From the NCBI GenBank assembly GCA_964392175.1, contig CAYMOJ010000022.1, positions 1 through 30,464 of the forward strand: a stretch of DNA of 30,464 bases, written 5' to 3'. The translations under genes and the position numbers were made by a program. Shown in pieces: positions 7,099-16,869 of this stretch; the stretch's first letter is position 1; each line of letters starts with the position of its first letter. The notes under the pieces are model-generated. The model was given only the letters and a program-made list of their open reading frames with translations. It had not been told where the DNA came from and ran no database searches. The DNA is from Firm-04 sp964392175. GTDB taxonomy: Bacteria; Bacillota; Clostridia; Oscillospirales; Ruminococcaceae.

Positions 7099-10000
7099 AT
7101 GAAAGGAAAGAGCAATTTACCAAAGCGATTTCTAAGTGGTGCGCTCAGCCTGTTTCTGATGTCGTCCGCGCTGGGATATTTCCCGGATGGCACATTTGAA
7201 TCGGTTTTCACGCTGAACGCCAGTGCGGATGAAGGTACGACCCCGACCACATCCACAGCTGTCACCTTTACGGCGGTGGCAGGCAGCCCAAAAGGCAACG
7301 CCGATGAGGGCTATGCCAATCTGTTTGACGGCAATACCGCAACAAAGTGGTGCTGCGACAGTTTTAGCAGCTGCTATGTGATCCTCAAAGCTTCCGAGCC
7401 AATCAAGGTTGCAGGCTACAAGATCGCAACCGCAAATGATACCGCGACCAACACCGGAAGAAACCCCAAGGCTTGGACGCTCTCCGGTGCGATGAGCTAC
7501 GATACGGTCGATACCACCACATGGACAGAAATTGATTCTGTTTCGGATGGGGCTATGCCAACTGCAAATCAAACCTACAAAACCTACACGCTGGATGCAG
7601 AGACTACATCTTACTACCAGTATTTCAAGTTCAACATTTCTTCCACCGTCAGCGCATCCATCATGCAGATCAGCGAGCTTGCCCTACTGTACAACGAAAG
7701 CAGCCTGTGTACGCACGATTGGGTAAATACCGATCAAACCATCCCCCCGACTTGTACAGACGGTGGCTATAATGTGCAAACCTGCTCCATCTGCGGTGGA
7801 ACAAGGAATGCTGCCAATGGCGTGCCGGCAACCGGTCATAGCTATACAAACGGCATCTGTTCCAACTGTCATAGCGACTATCAGCCTGCTACACTCATTA
7901 CAGAGGCAAACTATGAAACGTACGGCTTTACAGAGAACAACTCATATGTTGGCTACTACGCCATCGAAAAGGCAGGCGACCTCTATTGGTTCGCGGGGCT
8001 GATCAATGGCACACTCAATGATACGAAGCAAAACGCTTTTGCAAAGGCTGTTTTGGTGGATAATATTATCGTAAACCAAACGCTTTATGATAACGAGGGT
8101 GCACTGCAAAGCGATTTGCTCGAATGGACGCCAATTGGTACAGACACCACCGTCTTTCGTGGCACATTCGATGGTCAGGAGCATACCATCAGTGGTCTGT
8201 ATTTCAACGATAGCACAAAATCTTATATCGGTCTGTTTGGGTATGCCCAAGCTGCTACCATTCAGAATGTCGGTGTTGTAAACTCTTATCTTAATGCATC
8301 TAACCGCGTCGGTGGCGTGTGCGGATACAGTTATAACAGCACGATCGCAAACTGTTACAACACAGCCACTGTTCTAGGTTTATACACCGTCGGTGGCGTG
8401 TGTGGATATCATGATAGCGGCACGATCAAAAACTGCTACAATACAGGCACTGTAAGTGCTTCTGAGATCTCTTCCTATGTCGGCGGCGTGTGCGGAGGAA
8501 ACTCTAGCAGTGCCATCACAAACTGCTACAATACAGGTACTGTAAGTGCTTCCGGAAACGATGCCAGTGTCGGCGGTGTGTGCGGATACTATTACAACAG
8601 TAGTACTGTAAACTCCATTTCGAAGTGTTACAATACAGGCACAATCAAGGCTTCCGGAAACTCTGCCAGTATCGGTGGCGTGTGCGGAAATGGTAGCGCT
8701 AGCACCAAAAATGTGATCCTCATTACGGATTGCTATAACACAGGCACAATCACCCATTCCGGCACAGCCACTAACGCGAGCTACAAGGCTGGCGGCGTGT
8801 GCGGAAGAAATTATAGTGGTATCGTCAAAAACTGCTATACTACAGGTGCTATCAGTGAGACTGGAAGCTCTACCTATGTTGGTGCTGTGTGCGGATATAC
8901 AACGAATTCCAGCACCACCTCAAACTGCTACTACAGTGCCGATTACAGTGGGAGTAGCGTTGGATACAATCAAGGTACGGTTGACACGAATGTAGTGGGA
9001 AAGACCGTGGCGGAGTTTGCAAGTGGCGAGGTCGCTTACCTTCTGCAAAAATCTCGTTCTACGCAGATTTGGGGACAGAACATCGACAACGAAAGCACCG
9101 TACAGTCGTATCCGGTGTTTAGCGACGCAAAGGTGTACAAAAATGTAACCTATGGTGACACCTGTAAGGATAAAACGGTTTCTTATTCCAATACGAAAGT
9201 CGCATCTCAAGCTCCTCATCGCTGTAAAGACGGCGTTTGCACCGTCTGTGGCGCAAACGAACCGCCCGTAGAGATTACAGCGGGGAACTATTCCACCTAT
9301 GGCTTCACCGCTGATAACTATGCGGACTATCTGGGCTACTACGCCCTTGAGAATGCAAATGACCTTTACTGGTTTGCAGGGTTGGTCAATGGTACACTCG
9401 ATGATACAGAGCGAAACGCTTCTGCGAATGCTGTTTTGGTGGATGACATTACGGTCAACAAGGATCTGTTGGATTCTTTCCAGTACGACGAAGACGAGTC
9501 GATTACAAATTTGGATGACTTTACCGCTTGGCCTCCCATTGGCTACTATAGCAATATCGATCGGGAATATTACTACTATCTCGGCGTATTCGATGGATTG
9601 AATCACACCATCAGTGGTCTTCTCACTAATGGCATAGATCATGTCGGTCTATTCGGGCTGATTGGTGAGAATGCGAAGATCAAGAATGTTGGTGTTGTGG
9701 ATTCGTATTTTTACGGAGAATACTTTGTCGGCGGTGTGTGCGGCTACAATTTTGGTGGCAGCATCACGAACTGCTACAACATGGGCTATGTTATAGGTTC
9801 AGGCGATATCGGCGGTGTGTGTGGGTTGAACGAATCCGGTATGATCACCAACTGCTACAACGCGGGCTATGTTTGGGGCGCGGAGTATTCTGGCGGCATA
9901 TGCGGATCTAACGATACCGGAGGTACGATTACAGACTGCTACAACACAGGTGCTGTTAACGGTCTCTACCGTACCGGTGGTGTGTGTGGGTATAATAATG

Positions 10001-13000
10001 ATACTGACAGTCGCATCACAAACTGCTACAACACAGGCAGCGTAACCATGGAAAATGGTGACGGTAATACAATAGCCGGTGGCGTGTGTGGGTTGAACGG
10101 ATCCGGTATGATCACCAACTGCTACAACACAGGTGCAGTCACCGCTTCCTCTACCGATGATATATCAGCCGGTGGTGTGTGCGGATATAATGATGAAGGT
10201 CTTATCGCCAACTGCTACAGCGCAGGTGCAGTCACCGCTTCCTCTACTGCTGATGCACTTGCCGGTGGTGTTTGTGGGTATAACGACTGGGGAATGATCA
10301 AAGACTGCTATTATGACAGTACACTCTATACCGGTAGCGCGATCGGATATGGGGCTGGCGACTCCATGGTAGTAGAAGCCAGAACATCTGCTCAGTTTGC
10401 AAGTGGCGAGGTGGCTTATCTCCTGCAAGGCGATCAGACAAAGCAGATTTGGGGACAGAATATCGACAACGAAAGTACCGTTCAGTCGTATCCGGTGTTC
10501 AGCGATGCAAAAGTATACGAAAATGTAACCTATACAACCTGTCACGACAAAACGGTTGCGTATTCCAATACGAATGCGGACAATGTCTATGTCAGCCATC
10601 ACTATGAGAACGGTCACTGTACCGTCTGCGGTGCATTTGAGCTATCACTGAAGGAGCCGAAGCAAATCTCTGCGGAGAACTACGAGGACTACGGCTTTAC
10701 TGCGGATAACTATGAAGACTATCTGGGCTACTATGCAATCGAAAATGCAAGCCAGCTTTACTGGTTCGCAGGGCTTGTAAACGGCACACTGGAGAATGTT
10801 CTGCAGAACCCCGCAGCGAATGCCGTTTTGACGGACGATATCACGGTCAATGCAAACTTGCTGAAATCGCTTGCATATGACGAGAATGGCAAGGTCACAA
10901 ATGGTGATGCTTTTACCGAATGGTTCCCGATTGGGTACTACTATTACGACTATGACATTGACAGCGCTACAAGCTTCGAAAAAGAAGTTTACTATACCGG
11001 CACATTTGACGGACTAAACCACACGATCAGCGGATTGTATTACAAGGATGGCGATTTGCTCTATTGCGTGGGTCTGTTCGGACAAATTAAGAATGCAATA
11101 ATTCAGAACGTTGGCATTAAAGACTCCTACTTTAAGGCGTACAGTGATGTTGGTGCTGTGTGCGGATACACTGAGGAGAGTATCATCGCGAACTGCTACA
11201 ACACCGGCACTGTTATCGGTTCGTCTTATGTCGGTGGCGTGTGTGGATACGGCGACTATGCTAAAATCACAGATTGCTACAACACCGGCACTGTTATCGG
11301 TTCGGAAGATGTCGGCGGCGTGTGTGGATTCAACTCTGCTGAAATCACAGATTGCTACAACACCGGTGCGATCAGCGTGAGTGCTTCTGCTAACGAATAC
11401 GTAAGTGTCGGCGGCGTGTGTGGATACAGCTCTGCTGAAATCACAGATTGCTACAACACCGGTGCGATCAGCGTGAGTGCTTCTGATAGCGGAGGATTGG
11501 AAGTCGGCGGCGTGTGCGGTGTTAGTAGTGACGCGATCATAGACTGCTATAACACAGGTACGATCAGCGTAAGTGCTTCTGCTAGGGATGGCATGGATGT
11601 CGGTGGCGTGTGCGGATATATTTATAGATACAGACTAGCAAATTGCTATAACACAGGTACGATCAGCGTTTCCGGTGTAGGTGACTATGTTGAGATCGGC
11701 GGCGTGTGCGGATATAGTAATAGTAGCACGATCACAAACTGCTATAATATTGCCGCAGTCAGCGTGGGTGCTTCTGCTAGCGAGGGAATGTATGTCGGTG
11801 GCGTGTGCGCATATAATAAAGGTCGCATGATAAACTGCTACAACACCGGCGCGACCAGTGTTGCCTCTCCTGATGCTGAACAGGCTTATTATACCGGCGA
11901 TTTGTGCGGATACAATTCCGAAGGTACTATCTATAACTGCTATTACAGCAGTGGCAAATTCCCCGTTGGATGTGATGACAACGGCACCTGCGGCGATAAT
12001 GTGCTGGAAAAAACCACAACGCAGTTTGCAAGTGGCGATGTCGCATATCTCCTTGCGCAGGGTTGCACAGTTTCTAATGTAACCTACGACGGTTCTGTTT
12101 GGGGGCAAACCATTGGCAAAGACAAAACTCCTGTGCTGAACGGCAGCAAGGTTTACACCTACACGGATTGCCAAGAGAACACGAGCTATGCAAATAGCGA
12201 GATTACGAGTGGCGACCACAACTATGTCAACGGCAGATGCTTTGTCTGCGGCGATCTTGAAAACGGCACAGATGCGCATCTTGCAGGCTATTCTCTGAGC
12301 CTTAGCGGCGACATTGGTGTGAACTTCTACATGGTTCTTTCTGACGATGTTATTGCTGATAAGGGCGCATATATGCTGTTTACCCTCCCTGACGGTACTA
12401 CATCAAAGGTATATGTCAAGGATGTTCAAACGGATTCAACCACCACAGAAGGCACAACATACTACATCTTCTCCTGCGAGGTCGCAGCCAAGGAAATGTA
12501 TGAAACCATCAAGGCACAGATTGTTTTGTCCAATGAAGATACATGCAGAGAGTATTCCTTCACCATTGAGGACTACGCAGACTATATCCTGGATGCGCAC
12601 AATGGTTTTGATAGCAAAACCGTCGCACTGGTAAAGGCGATGCTGGGTTATGGTGACTATGCAAAGGCATATTTCAATGATCAAGAGCTGGCTGCAACCA
12701 GTGAAATCGAAGCGGTAACAGCGAAGGCACTTGCGGATTATGCAATCGCAACAAGTGGCACGCTCCCTGCGGGCATCAAGTATTACGGTTCAACCTTGAT
12801 TTTGGAATCGGAAACGACAATTCGCCATTATTTCAAAGTTGCTGAAGGCACGGATATTTCCGCTTACAACATGACCGCAAAGGACGGATCCGACGGATTC
12901 TATTATGTGCAAATTTCCAACATTACAGCGGATGCTCTCGGCACAGCACAAATAACTACGATTGGCGATTTTTCCATTTCCTACAGCGCACTGAGCTATG

Positions 13001-13119
13001 CGTATGCGGCATTGAACAGCGATTCGGCAAGCGATAGCTTACAGAATCTTGTGAAGGCACTTACGCTTTATGAGAAAGCTGCAACTGCATATCTAATATT
13101 GGATGAAGATGCTGCGTAA
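7099..13119 (+). CDS. Giant secreted GLUG-repeat surface protein with a discoidin-like domain
   Basis: A 2006-residue exported protein. Signal sequence about 1-42 (SGALSLFLMSSALGYF core). Next is a discoidin/F5-8 type C-like domain, about 55-195 (NLFDGNTATKWC motif), likely ligand or sugar binding. A CxxC-rich segment (about 203-260) follows, then three large modules. Each module opens with a YxxYGF...YLGYYA(I/L)E...LYWFAGL(I/V)NGTL segment and carries GLUG repeats of the form GGVCG(x)n(N/D)CYNTG, 23 in all (7, 7 and 9). The C-terminal domain (about 1735-2006, from AGYSLSLSGDIGVNFYM) resembles a domain I associate with Ruminococcus surface proteins. No sortase motif, dockerin or transmembrane anchor is visible. 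Nearly every repeat has two Cys, which could form a disulfide ladder along a beta-solenoid. It is monocistronic, with its own promoter and terminator. An adhesin or glycan-binding role is inferred. The ATG follows AAAAGGAGAATG. Confidence 0.9.
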   Translation: MKGKSNLPKRFLSGALSLFLMSSALGYFPDGTFESVFTLNASADEGTTPTTSTAVTFTAVAGSPKGNADEGYANLFDGNTATKWCCDSFSSCYVILKASEPIKVAGYKIATANDTATNTGRNPKAWTLSGAMSYDTVDTTTWTEIDSVSDGAMPTANQTYKTYTLDAETTSYYQYFKFNISSTVSASIMQISELALLYNESSLCTHDWVNTDQTIPPTCTDGGYNVQTCSICGGTRNAANGVPATGHSYTNGICSNCHSDYQPATLITEANYETYGFTENNSYVGYYAIEKAGDLYWFAGLINGTLNDTKQNAFAKAVLVDNIIVNQTLYDNEGALQSDLLEWTPIGTDTTVFRGTFDGQEHTISGLYFNDSTKSYIGLFGYAQAATIQNVGVVNSYLNASNRVGGVCGYSYNSTIANCYNTATVLGLYTVGGVCGYHDSGTIKNCYNTGTVSASEISSYVGGVCGGNSSSAITNCYNTGTVSASGNDASVGGVCGYYYNSSTVNSISKCYNTGTIKASGNSASIGGVCGNGSASTKNVILITDCYNTGTITHSGTATNASYKAGGVCGRNYSGIVKNCYTTGAISETGSSTYVGAVCGYTTNSSTTSNCYYSADYSGSSVGYNQGTVDTNVVGKTVAEFASGEVAYLLQKSRSTQIWGQNIDNESTVQSYPVFSDAKVYKNVTYGDTCKDKTVSYSNTKVASQAPHRCKDGVCTVCGANEPPVEITAGNYSTYGFTADNYADYLGYYALENANDLYWFAGLVNGTLDDTERNASANAVLVDDITVNKDLLDSFQYDEDESITNLDDFTAWPPIGYYSNIDREYYYYLGVFDGLNHTISGLLTNGIDHVGLFGLIGENAKIKNVGVVDSYFYGEYFVGGVCGYNFGGSITNCYNMGYVIGSGDIGGVCGLNESGMITNCYNAGYVWGAEYSGGICGSNDTGGTITDCYNTGAVNGLYRTGGVCGYNNDTDSRITNCYNTGSVTMENGDGNTIAGGVCGLNGSGMITNCYNTGAVTASSTDDISAGGVCGYNDEGLIANCYSAGAVTASSTADALAGGVCGYNDWGMIKDCYYDSTLYTGSAIGYGAGDSMVVEARTSAQFASGEVAYLLQGDQTKQIWGQNIDNESTVQSYPVFSDAKVYENVTYTTCHDKTVAYSNTNADNVYVSHHYENGHCTVCGAFELSLKEPKQISAENYEDYGFTADNYEDYLGYYAIENASQLYWFAGLVNGTLENVLQNPAANAVLTDDITVNANLLKSLAYDENGKVTNGDAFTEWFPIGYYYYDYDIDSATSFEKEVYYTGTFDGLNHTISGLYYKDGDLLYCVGLFGQIKNAIIQNVGIKDSYFKAYSDVGAVCGYTEESIIANCYNTGTVIGSSYVGGVCGYGDYAKITDCYNTGTVIGSEDVGGVCGFNSAEITDCYNTGAISVSASANEYVSVGGVCGYSSAEITDCYNTGAISVSASDSGGLEVGGVCGVSSDAIIDCYNTGTISVSASARDGMDVGGVCGYIYRYRLANCYNTGTISVSGVGDYVEIGGVCGYSNSSTITNCYNIAAVSVGASASEGMYVGGVCAYNKGRMINCYNTGATSVASPDAEQAYYTGDLCGYNSEGTIYNCYYSSGKFPVGCDDNGTCGDNVLEKTTTQFASGDVAYLLAQGCTVSNVTYDGSVWGQTIGKDKTPVLNGSKVYTYTDCQENTSYANSEITSGDHNYVNGRCFVCGDLENGTDAHLAGYSLSLSGDIGVNFYMVLSDDVIADKGAYMLFTLPDGTTSKVYVKDVQTDSTTTEGTTYYIFSCEVAAKEMYETIKAQIVLSNEDTCREYSFTIEDYADYILDAHNGFDSKTVALVKAMLGYGDYAKAYFNDQELAATSEIEAVTAKALADYAIATSGTLPAGIKYYGSTLILESETTIRHYFKVAEGTDISAYNMTAKDGSDGFYYVQISNITADALGTAQITTIGDFSISYSALSYAYAALNSDSASDSLQNLVKALTLYEKAATAYLILDEDAA
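11335..11485 (+). repeat. Exact 55-nt direct repeat inside the GLUG gene
   Basis: The same 55 nt occurs at 11335-11389 and 11431-11485, offset 96 nt (32 codons, one GLUG unit). Neighbouring units at about 11192-11222 and 11275-11302 also share long identical stretches. This indicates recent unit duplication in module 3. Confidence 0.85.
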
Positions 13120-13141
13120 AGTCTGAAAAGACAACAAAAAG

Positions 13142-13173
13142 AACGGACGTCGTGAAAGCGGCGTCCGTTTTTT
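13142..13173 (+). terminator. Rho-independent terminator of the GLUG-repeat gene
   Basis: Arms AACGGACG (13142-13149) and CGTCCGTT (13162-13169), followed by a run of six T to 13173. It lies 22 bp after the stop codon. Confidence 0.92.
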
Positions 13174-13261
13174 GAGTGCAGGTAAACGATGTCAAGTAAC
13201 TGTAGCTGTGATGTATTGGCTTCCATAAACGTTTATGCGGCAGCAATGATATGCATTACAA

Positions 13262-13292
13262 AAACCCGAAAGACTTAGCGCCTTTCGGGTTT
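13262..13292 (-). terminator. Rho-independent terminator of htpG
   Basis: Perfect 11-bp arms AAACCCGAAAG (13262-13272) and CTTTCGGGTTT (13282-13292), with a TTTTT run on the minus strand. It lies about 64 bp beyond the htpG stop. The short gap between this and the GLUG terminator holds only a 14-bp palindrome (CATAAACGTTTATG, 13224-13237). Confidence 0.9.
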
Positions 13293-13355
13293 CCATATCG
13301 CTCTCATGGTTCCATTCAAGATAACGAACAATCGTGGGAAATGCTCAAAAACCAA

Positions 13356-15245
13356 TCAAATCATCAAATCACAAATCATCTTGCTCAATGCCACGGGATC
13401 ATCCACAGGCATACCCTCAATCAGCAATGCCTGCTGATACAGCAGCTCTGTATAAGTGGCAAGCTTTGCAGGATCCTCCGTCAGCAGAGCGTTCAGCTTT
13501 GCAAACACGGGATGATCAGGATTCAACTCCAGCACGCGCTCCGCCTGCACCTTTTCATCGGTGGGCATTGCATTGAGTACCTTTTCCATCTCCAGGGAAA
13601 GCTGTCCGTCGCTAGCGAGGCACACCGCATGATTCTTCAAACGAGAGGAAAGCCGCACCGCCTTGACCTTTCCGTCCAGAGCCTTTTGCATCTCCTCAAA
13701 CAGAGGCTTCGCTGCATTGTTCTTCTCCTCCAGTGCGGTTTTATCCTCTTCGGATTCCAACCCCAAATCCCCAGCAGAAATGTTCTTGAACTCTTTATCG
13801 CTGTACTTTGCGATCATCTTCAAGGCGAATTCGTCCACATTCTCTGTAAGATACAGCACTTCCATGCCTTTATCGCGCACCAACTCGGCAGCAGGCAGTG
13901 CAGCACAACGCGCCAGGCTTTCACCTGCGGCATAGTAGATATACTTCTGATCCTCACGCATACGAGTAACATACTCTGCGAGGGTGGTATATGCGTCTGC
14001 ACCGTCATCGGCAGAGCTATGGAACAACAGCAGATCCTGCAACTGCTCTTTATTCACGCCAAAACCGTTATACACGCCAAACTTCAGCTGGATACCGAAC
14101 GCTTTCCAGAACTCGATATACTTCGCACGATCCGTATTCAGCAACTTGGTCAACTCATTGCGAATTGATTTTTCCACCGCCTTGGCAATGGTTTTCAGTT
14201 GACGGTCATGCTGCAATACTTCACGAGAAATATTCAGCGACAGATCCTCAGAGTCCACAATACCGCGTACAAAACTGAAATAATCGGGCAACAGATCACC
14301 GCATTTTTCCATGATCATGACACCGTTTGCATACAGCTGCAAGCCCTTTTCATAATCCTTGCTGTAATAATCATAGGGGGCCTTCGCCGGTACATACAGT
14401 AGCGAATTATAAGTCACTATGCCTTCATTGCGGCTATGGATATGGAACAGGGGTGTTGTATAATCAAAGAACTTTTCGCGATAAAACTGATTATAGTCCT
14501 CATCAGTCAATTCATTCTTGTTCTTCTTCCACAACGGTGTGCGGCTGTTCAGTGTTTCCAGCTCGGTGTGGCTTTCATACTCGTCCTCCGTACCTTCCTT
14601 GAGATGCTCATGCGTCACCTCCATGCAGATGGGGAATCGAATGTAGTCCGAATACTTCTTCACCAATGTACGCAGACGGTACTCTTCCAGAAAATCGCTA
14701 TACTTCTCATCATCGGTATCATCCAACAGTTCCAAAATGATCTCTGTACCCACGGTTTCTTTATTGCAGGTATCAATGGTATAGCCCTCAACGCCCTCAG
14801 ATTTCCATTCATATGCCGTATCAGAGCCATAGGCGCGCGTACGCACAGTCACAGTCTTCGCAACCATAAATGCAGAGTAGAATCCCACGCCAAACTGTCC
14901 AATGATATCCGTATTATCGTTGTCTGCATTCTCTGTTTTAAATGCCAAAGAACCCGAATGCGCAATGACGCCAAGATTCTGCTCCAACTCTTCGGCAGTC
15001 ATGCCAATGCCGTTATCGGTGATGGTCAGCGTACGCTTGTCCTTGTCGGGGATCAGCATAATACGAAAATCATCTGCGGCAACGCCCACCGCATCATCCG
15101 TCAGCGAACGAAAATACAGCTTATCAATGGCATCCGACGCATTGGATATCAGCTCACGAAGAAAAATCTCCTTGTGCGTATAAATAGAGTGAATCATCAG
15201 ATCCAGCATACGCTTGGATTCTGCCTGAAATTGTTTTTGCTCCAT
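13356..15245 (-). CDS. htpG: Molecular chaperone HtpG (bacterial Hsp90)
   Basis: Cytoplasmic ATP-dependent chaperone for late folding and stress recovery. From the ATG at 15245 it has 629 residues, matching the family. The N-terminal GHKL ATPase motifs are intact: ELISNASDAIDK, DNGIGMT and GQFGVGFYSAFMV. The middle and C-terminal domains follow to the end. A longer frame reaches 15287, but that start would lie inside the CIRCE operator and downstream of no ribosome site, while the ATG at 15245 begins MEQKQFQAESKRML, typical of HtpG. A GAAAGG precedes it by about eleven bases. Control by HrcA through CIRCE is indicated. It is monocistronic. Confidence 0.97.
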   Translation of the reverse strand: MEQKQFQAESKRMLDLMIHSIYTHKEIFLRELISNASDAIDKLYFRSLTDDAVGVAADDFRIMLIPDKDKRTLTITDNGIGMTAEELEQNLGVIAHSGSLAFKTENADNDNTDIIGQFGVGFYSAFMVAKTVTVRTRAYGSDTAYEWKSEGVEGYTIDTCNKETVGTEIILELLDDTDDEKYSDFLEEYRLRTLVKKYSDYIRFPICMEVTHEHLKEGTEDEYESHTELETLNSRTPLWKKNKNELTDEDYNQFYREKFFDYTTPLFHIHSRNEGIVTYNSLLYVPAKAPYDYYSKDYEKGLQLYANGVMIMEKCGDLLPDYFSFVRGIVDSEDLSLNISREVLQHDRQLKTIAKAVEKSIRNELTKLLNTDRAKYIEFWKAFGIQLKFGVYNGFGVNKEQLQDLLLFHSSADDGADAYTTLAEYVTRMREDQKYIYYAAGESLARCAALPAAELVRDKGMEVLYLTENVDEFALKMIAKYSDKEFKNISAGDLGLESEEDKTALEEKNNAAKPLFEEMQKALDGKVKAVRLSSRLKNHAVCLASDGQLSLEMEKVLNAMPTDEKVQAERVLELNPDHPVFAKLNALLTEDPAKLATYTELLYQQALLIEGMPVDDPVALSKMICDLMI

Positions 15246-15280
15246 AATTCCCAGCCTTTCTTGTATTGATCTTCGACAGT

Positions 15281-15307
15281 TTAGCACTCGTTATGCTTGA
15301 GTGCTAA
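15281..15307 (-). promoter_or_regulatory. CIRCE operator (HrcA-binding site) of htpG
   Basis: TTAGCACTC-9 nt-GAGTGCTAA is an exact match to the CIRCE consensus in both 9-bp arms and in spacing. It overlaps the predicted transcription start of htpG, so HrcA should repress the gene until heat or folding stress. Confidence 0.96.
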
Positions 15308-15311
15308 TATT

Positions 15312-15339
15312 AGTATACCACAATTTCAAAAAAATGCAA
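15312..15339 (-). promoter_or_regulatory. Promoter of htpG
   Basis: On the minus strand TTGCAT (15339-15334), 16 bp, TATACT (15317-15312), directly upstream of the CIRCE element. Transcription should start within CIRCE. Confidence 0.7.
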
Positions 15340-15400
15340 TCCCCACTGCCAATTTTTCACAAAGATTTCACATAGCACCCAAATCTGCTCATCTCTGCAC

Positions 15401-15435
15401 AAAAAACGGTATCCTCTACTATTGAAGATACCGTT
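15401..15435 (-). terminator. Terminator of the VTC/DUF4956/beta-helix operon
   Basis: Arms AACGGTATC (15405-15413) and GATACCGTT (15427-15435), with a T6 run on the minus strand (15406-15401). It lies 16 bp after the stop of the beta-helix lipoprotein gene. Confidence 0.9.
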
Positions 15436-15450
15436 ATTTTTCATAAAACA

Positions 15451-16779
15451 TCACGAAGGAATTGTCGCTTTGGTAATGATCCCATTGGCGGCAAAATCGA
15501 CATACGCATTCCCGCCCTGATATGCACCGGGTGTAGCGAGATAATGCGTCACGCTGCCGGACAATGTGCCACCCACAGAAACGCTGTAAGTGCCGGTAGT
15601 GGTTAATCCGCTACCGCCAAATACCACATATCGGAACTGATTGGGCGAAGTAATGGAGAGGACAGCCTTGCCATTTGCCTTGACGTTAACGGCACGATTC
15701 GCATCAAACAGATTGGAAAACGCAATCACCACAGCATTGGCGGTGGAAGTTGTTGCACTCGGCACGGCACACAAATTGCCGATAGCATAGAATGTACCGC
15801 CACTATAAGTAAACTCACCATCACAATAAATGGCACCCTTTTCCTCGCGATTGCCTCCAATGAAGATCGATTCGCCACCCGTAATGGTCACATATCCGGA
15901 AGTTTTCACACCATTGGTTCCTGCATCACAAAACAGCTTGCCACCATTGATCTCAATGCCATCGTTGCAATGAAACCCACTTTTGACCGAAGTGACATTC
16001 ACCGTACCACCGTTCATGATGATATCATCATCGCTGCGGATACCATGAGCGTAATTGGCAGTGATATTCAACACGCCTTCCCCATCCAGTTCTATTGTAT
16101 CATTGGTGAAGATTGCGCCACGCGTTTCCGAATGCTCGCCACCATCCGTAAAACTATTGGTCGTGTCCTTCAGGGTGGTAACGGTAATGCGCTTTACCTG
16201 CTGCACGTCCAGTGCAGCACCCTCAGGATTGTGAATATGGGCGTTATTCAGCTCCAGATAAACCTTTTTTTCATCGGTCAACACCTGCACAGAGCCATTG
16301 AGCGTACCGGAGATCACATAAGTGCCGCCCTTGGTGATGGTAACCGTATTGCCATCTACCACAATGCCTGTACCGGAATACTGTGCAGTATCATTCTTCA
16401 GATAGATGTACTTTTTCTCCTTGGTAACAGAGCTTTCATCGCTGCTGACCGATGTGGAAGAACTGACAGTAGGATTTGAAACAGATGTGGCTGTGGTCGT
16501 TACAGCTGAGGTAGGTGCAGAAACATCGTTGCCTACACTGCTTTCATCGCCACTTGTGCTGCTTTCCGCAGAGGAATCGACCTGAGACTGCGAATGATCA
16601 TCCTCTACCCTGCTGTTCTCGAGATTGGTGTGGCTGCTTTCGTCAGATACGACACTACTTTGTTCTGCATTACTGCTTTGTTCCGCAACGGAAGAATGAT
16701 CCTGTGAGCAGCTAACTGTAGCAGTCAGCATAGCTGTAGCTGCCAAAACAGCAAGCAAACGATGTCGGATATGCTTCAT
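15451..16779 (-). CDS. Cthe_2159-like carbohydrate-binding beta-helix lipoprotein
   Basis: A 442-residue exported lipoprotein. The signal peptide ends in the lipobox TVSC, with the acylated Cys near residue 24. A long Ser/Val/Thr/Glu linker (about 25-122) leads to a right-handed parallel beta-helix region (about 123-442). Repeating short strands there include GGTYVISGTLNGSV, ALDVQQVKRITV, GIRSDDDIIMNGG and GIEINGGKLF. This layout fits the Cthe_2159/DUF4353 carbohydrate-binding family, whose C. thermocellum member binds cellulose and acidic sugars and calcium. Family and role are recognised from sequence style and context; binding residues cannot be checked here. It is the last gene of the VTC operon, 90 bp after the DUF4956 gene, with its own AGGAGG. 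A weak hairpin in the gap may reduce its expression. Confidence 0.8.
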   Translation of the reverse strand: MKHIRHRLLAVLAATAMLTATVSCSQDHSSVAEQSSNAEQSSVVSDESSHTNLENSRVEDDHSQSQVDSSAESSTSGDESSVGNDVSAPTSAVTTTATSVSNPTVSSSTSVSSDESSVTKEKKYIYLKNDTAQYSGTGIVVDGNTVTITKGGTYVISGTLNGSVQVLTDEKKVYLELNNAHIHNPEGAALDVQQVKRITVTTLKDTTNSFTDGGEHSETRGAIFTNDTIELDGEGVLNITANYAHGIRSDDDIIMNGGTVNVTSVKSGFHCNDGIEINGGKLFCDAGTNGVKTSGYVTITGGESIFIGGNREEKGAIYCDGEFTYSGGTFYAIGNLCAVPSATTSTANAVVIAFSNLFDANRAVNVKANGKAVLSITSPNQFRYVVFGGSGLTTTGTYSVSVGGTLSGSVTHYLATPGAYQGGNAYVDFAANGIITKATIPS

Positions 16780-16824
16780 ATAGGTGCCTCCTTTATGGGG
16801 TCATGATCCTTTGGTGGATAATAC

Positions 16825-16853
16825 GAAAAGACCGAGCGTACTCAGTCTTTTTC
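16825..16853 (-). terminator. Intercistronic hairpin, partial terminator or processing site
   Basis: On the minus strand AAAAGACTGAG-4 nt-CTCGGTCTTTT forms a stem with one G-U pair. It lies between the DUF4956 gene and the beta-helix gene. The T-run is only four, so it may attenuate rather than stop transcription. Confidence 0.5.
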
Positions 16854-16869
16854 GCGAGAAACCAGTCAA

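Noticed and set aside
8290..11950. Regular repeats suggesting a CRISPR array
   Set aside because: The repeats are in frame, diverged, and encode GLUG units within a continuous 2006-codon gene.
13251..15269. Plus-strand frames of about 300 and 277 codons
   Set aside because: Both are antisense to htpG, and their upstream sequences lack ribosome sites.
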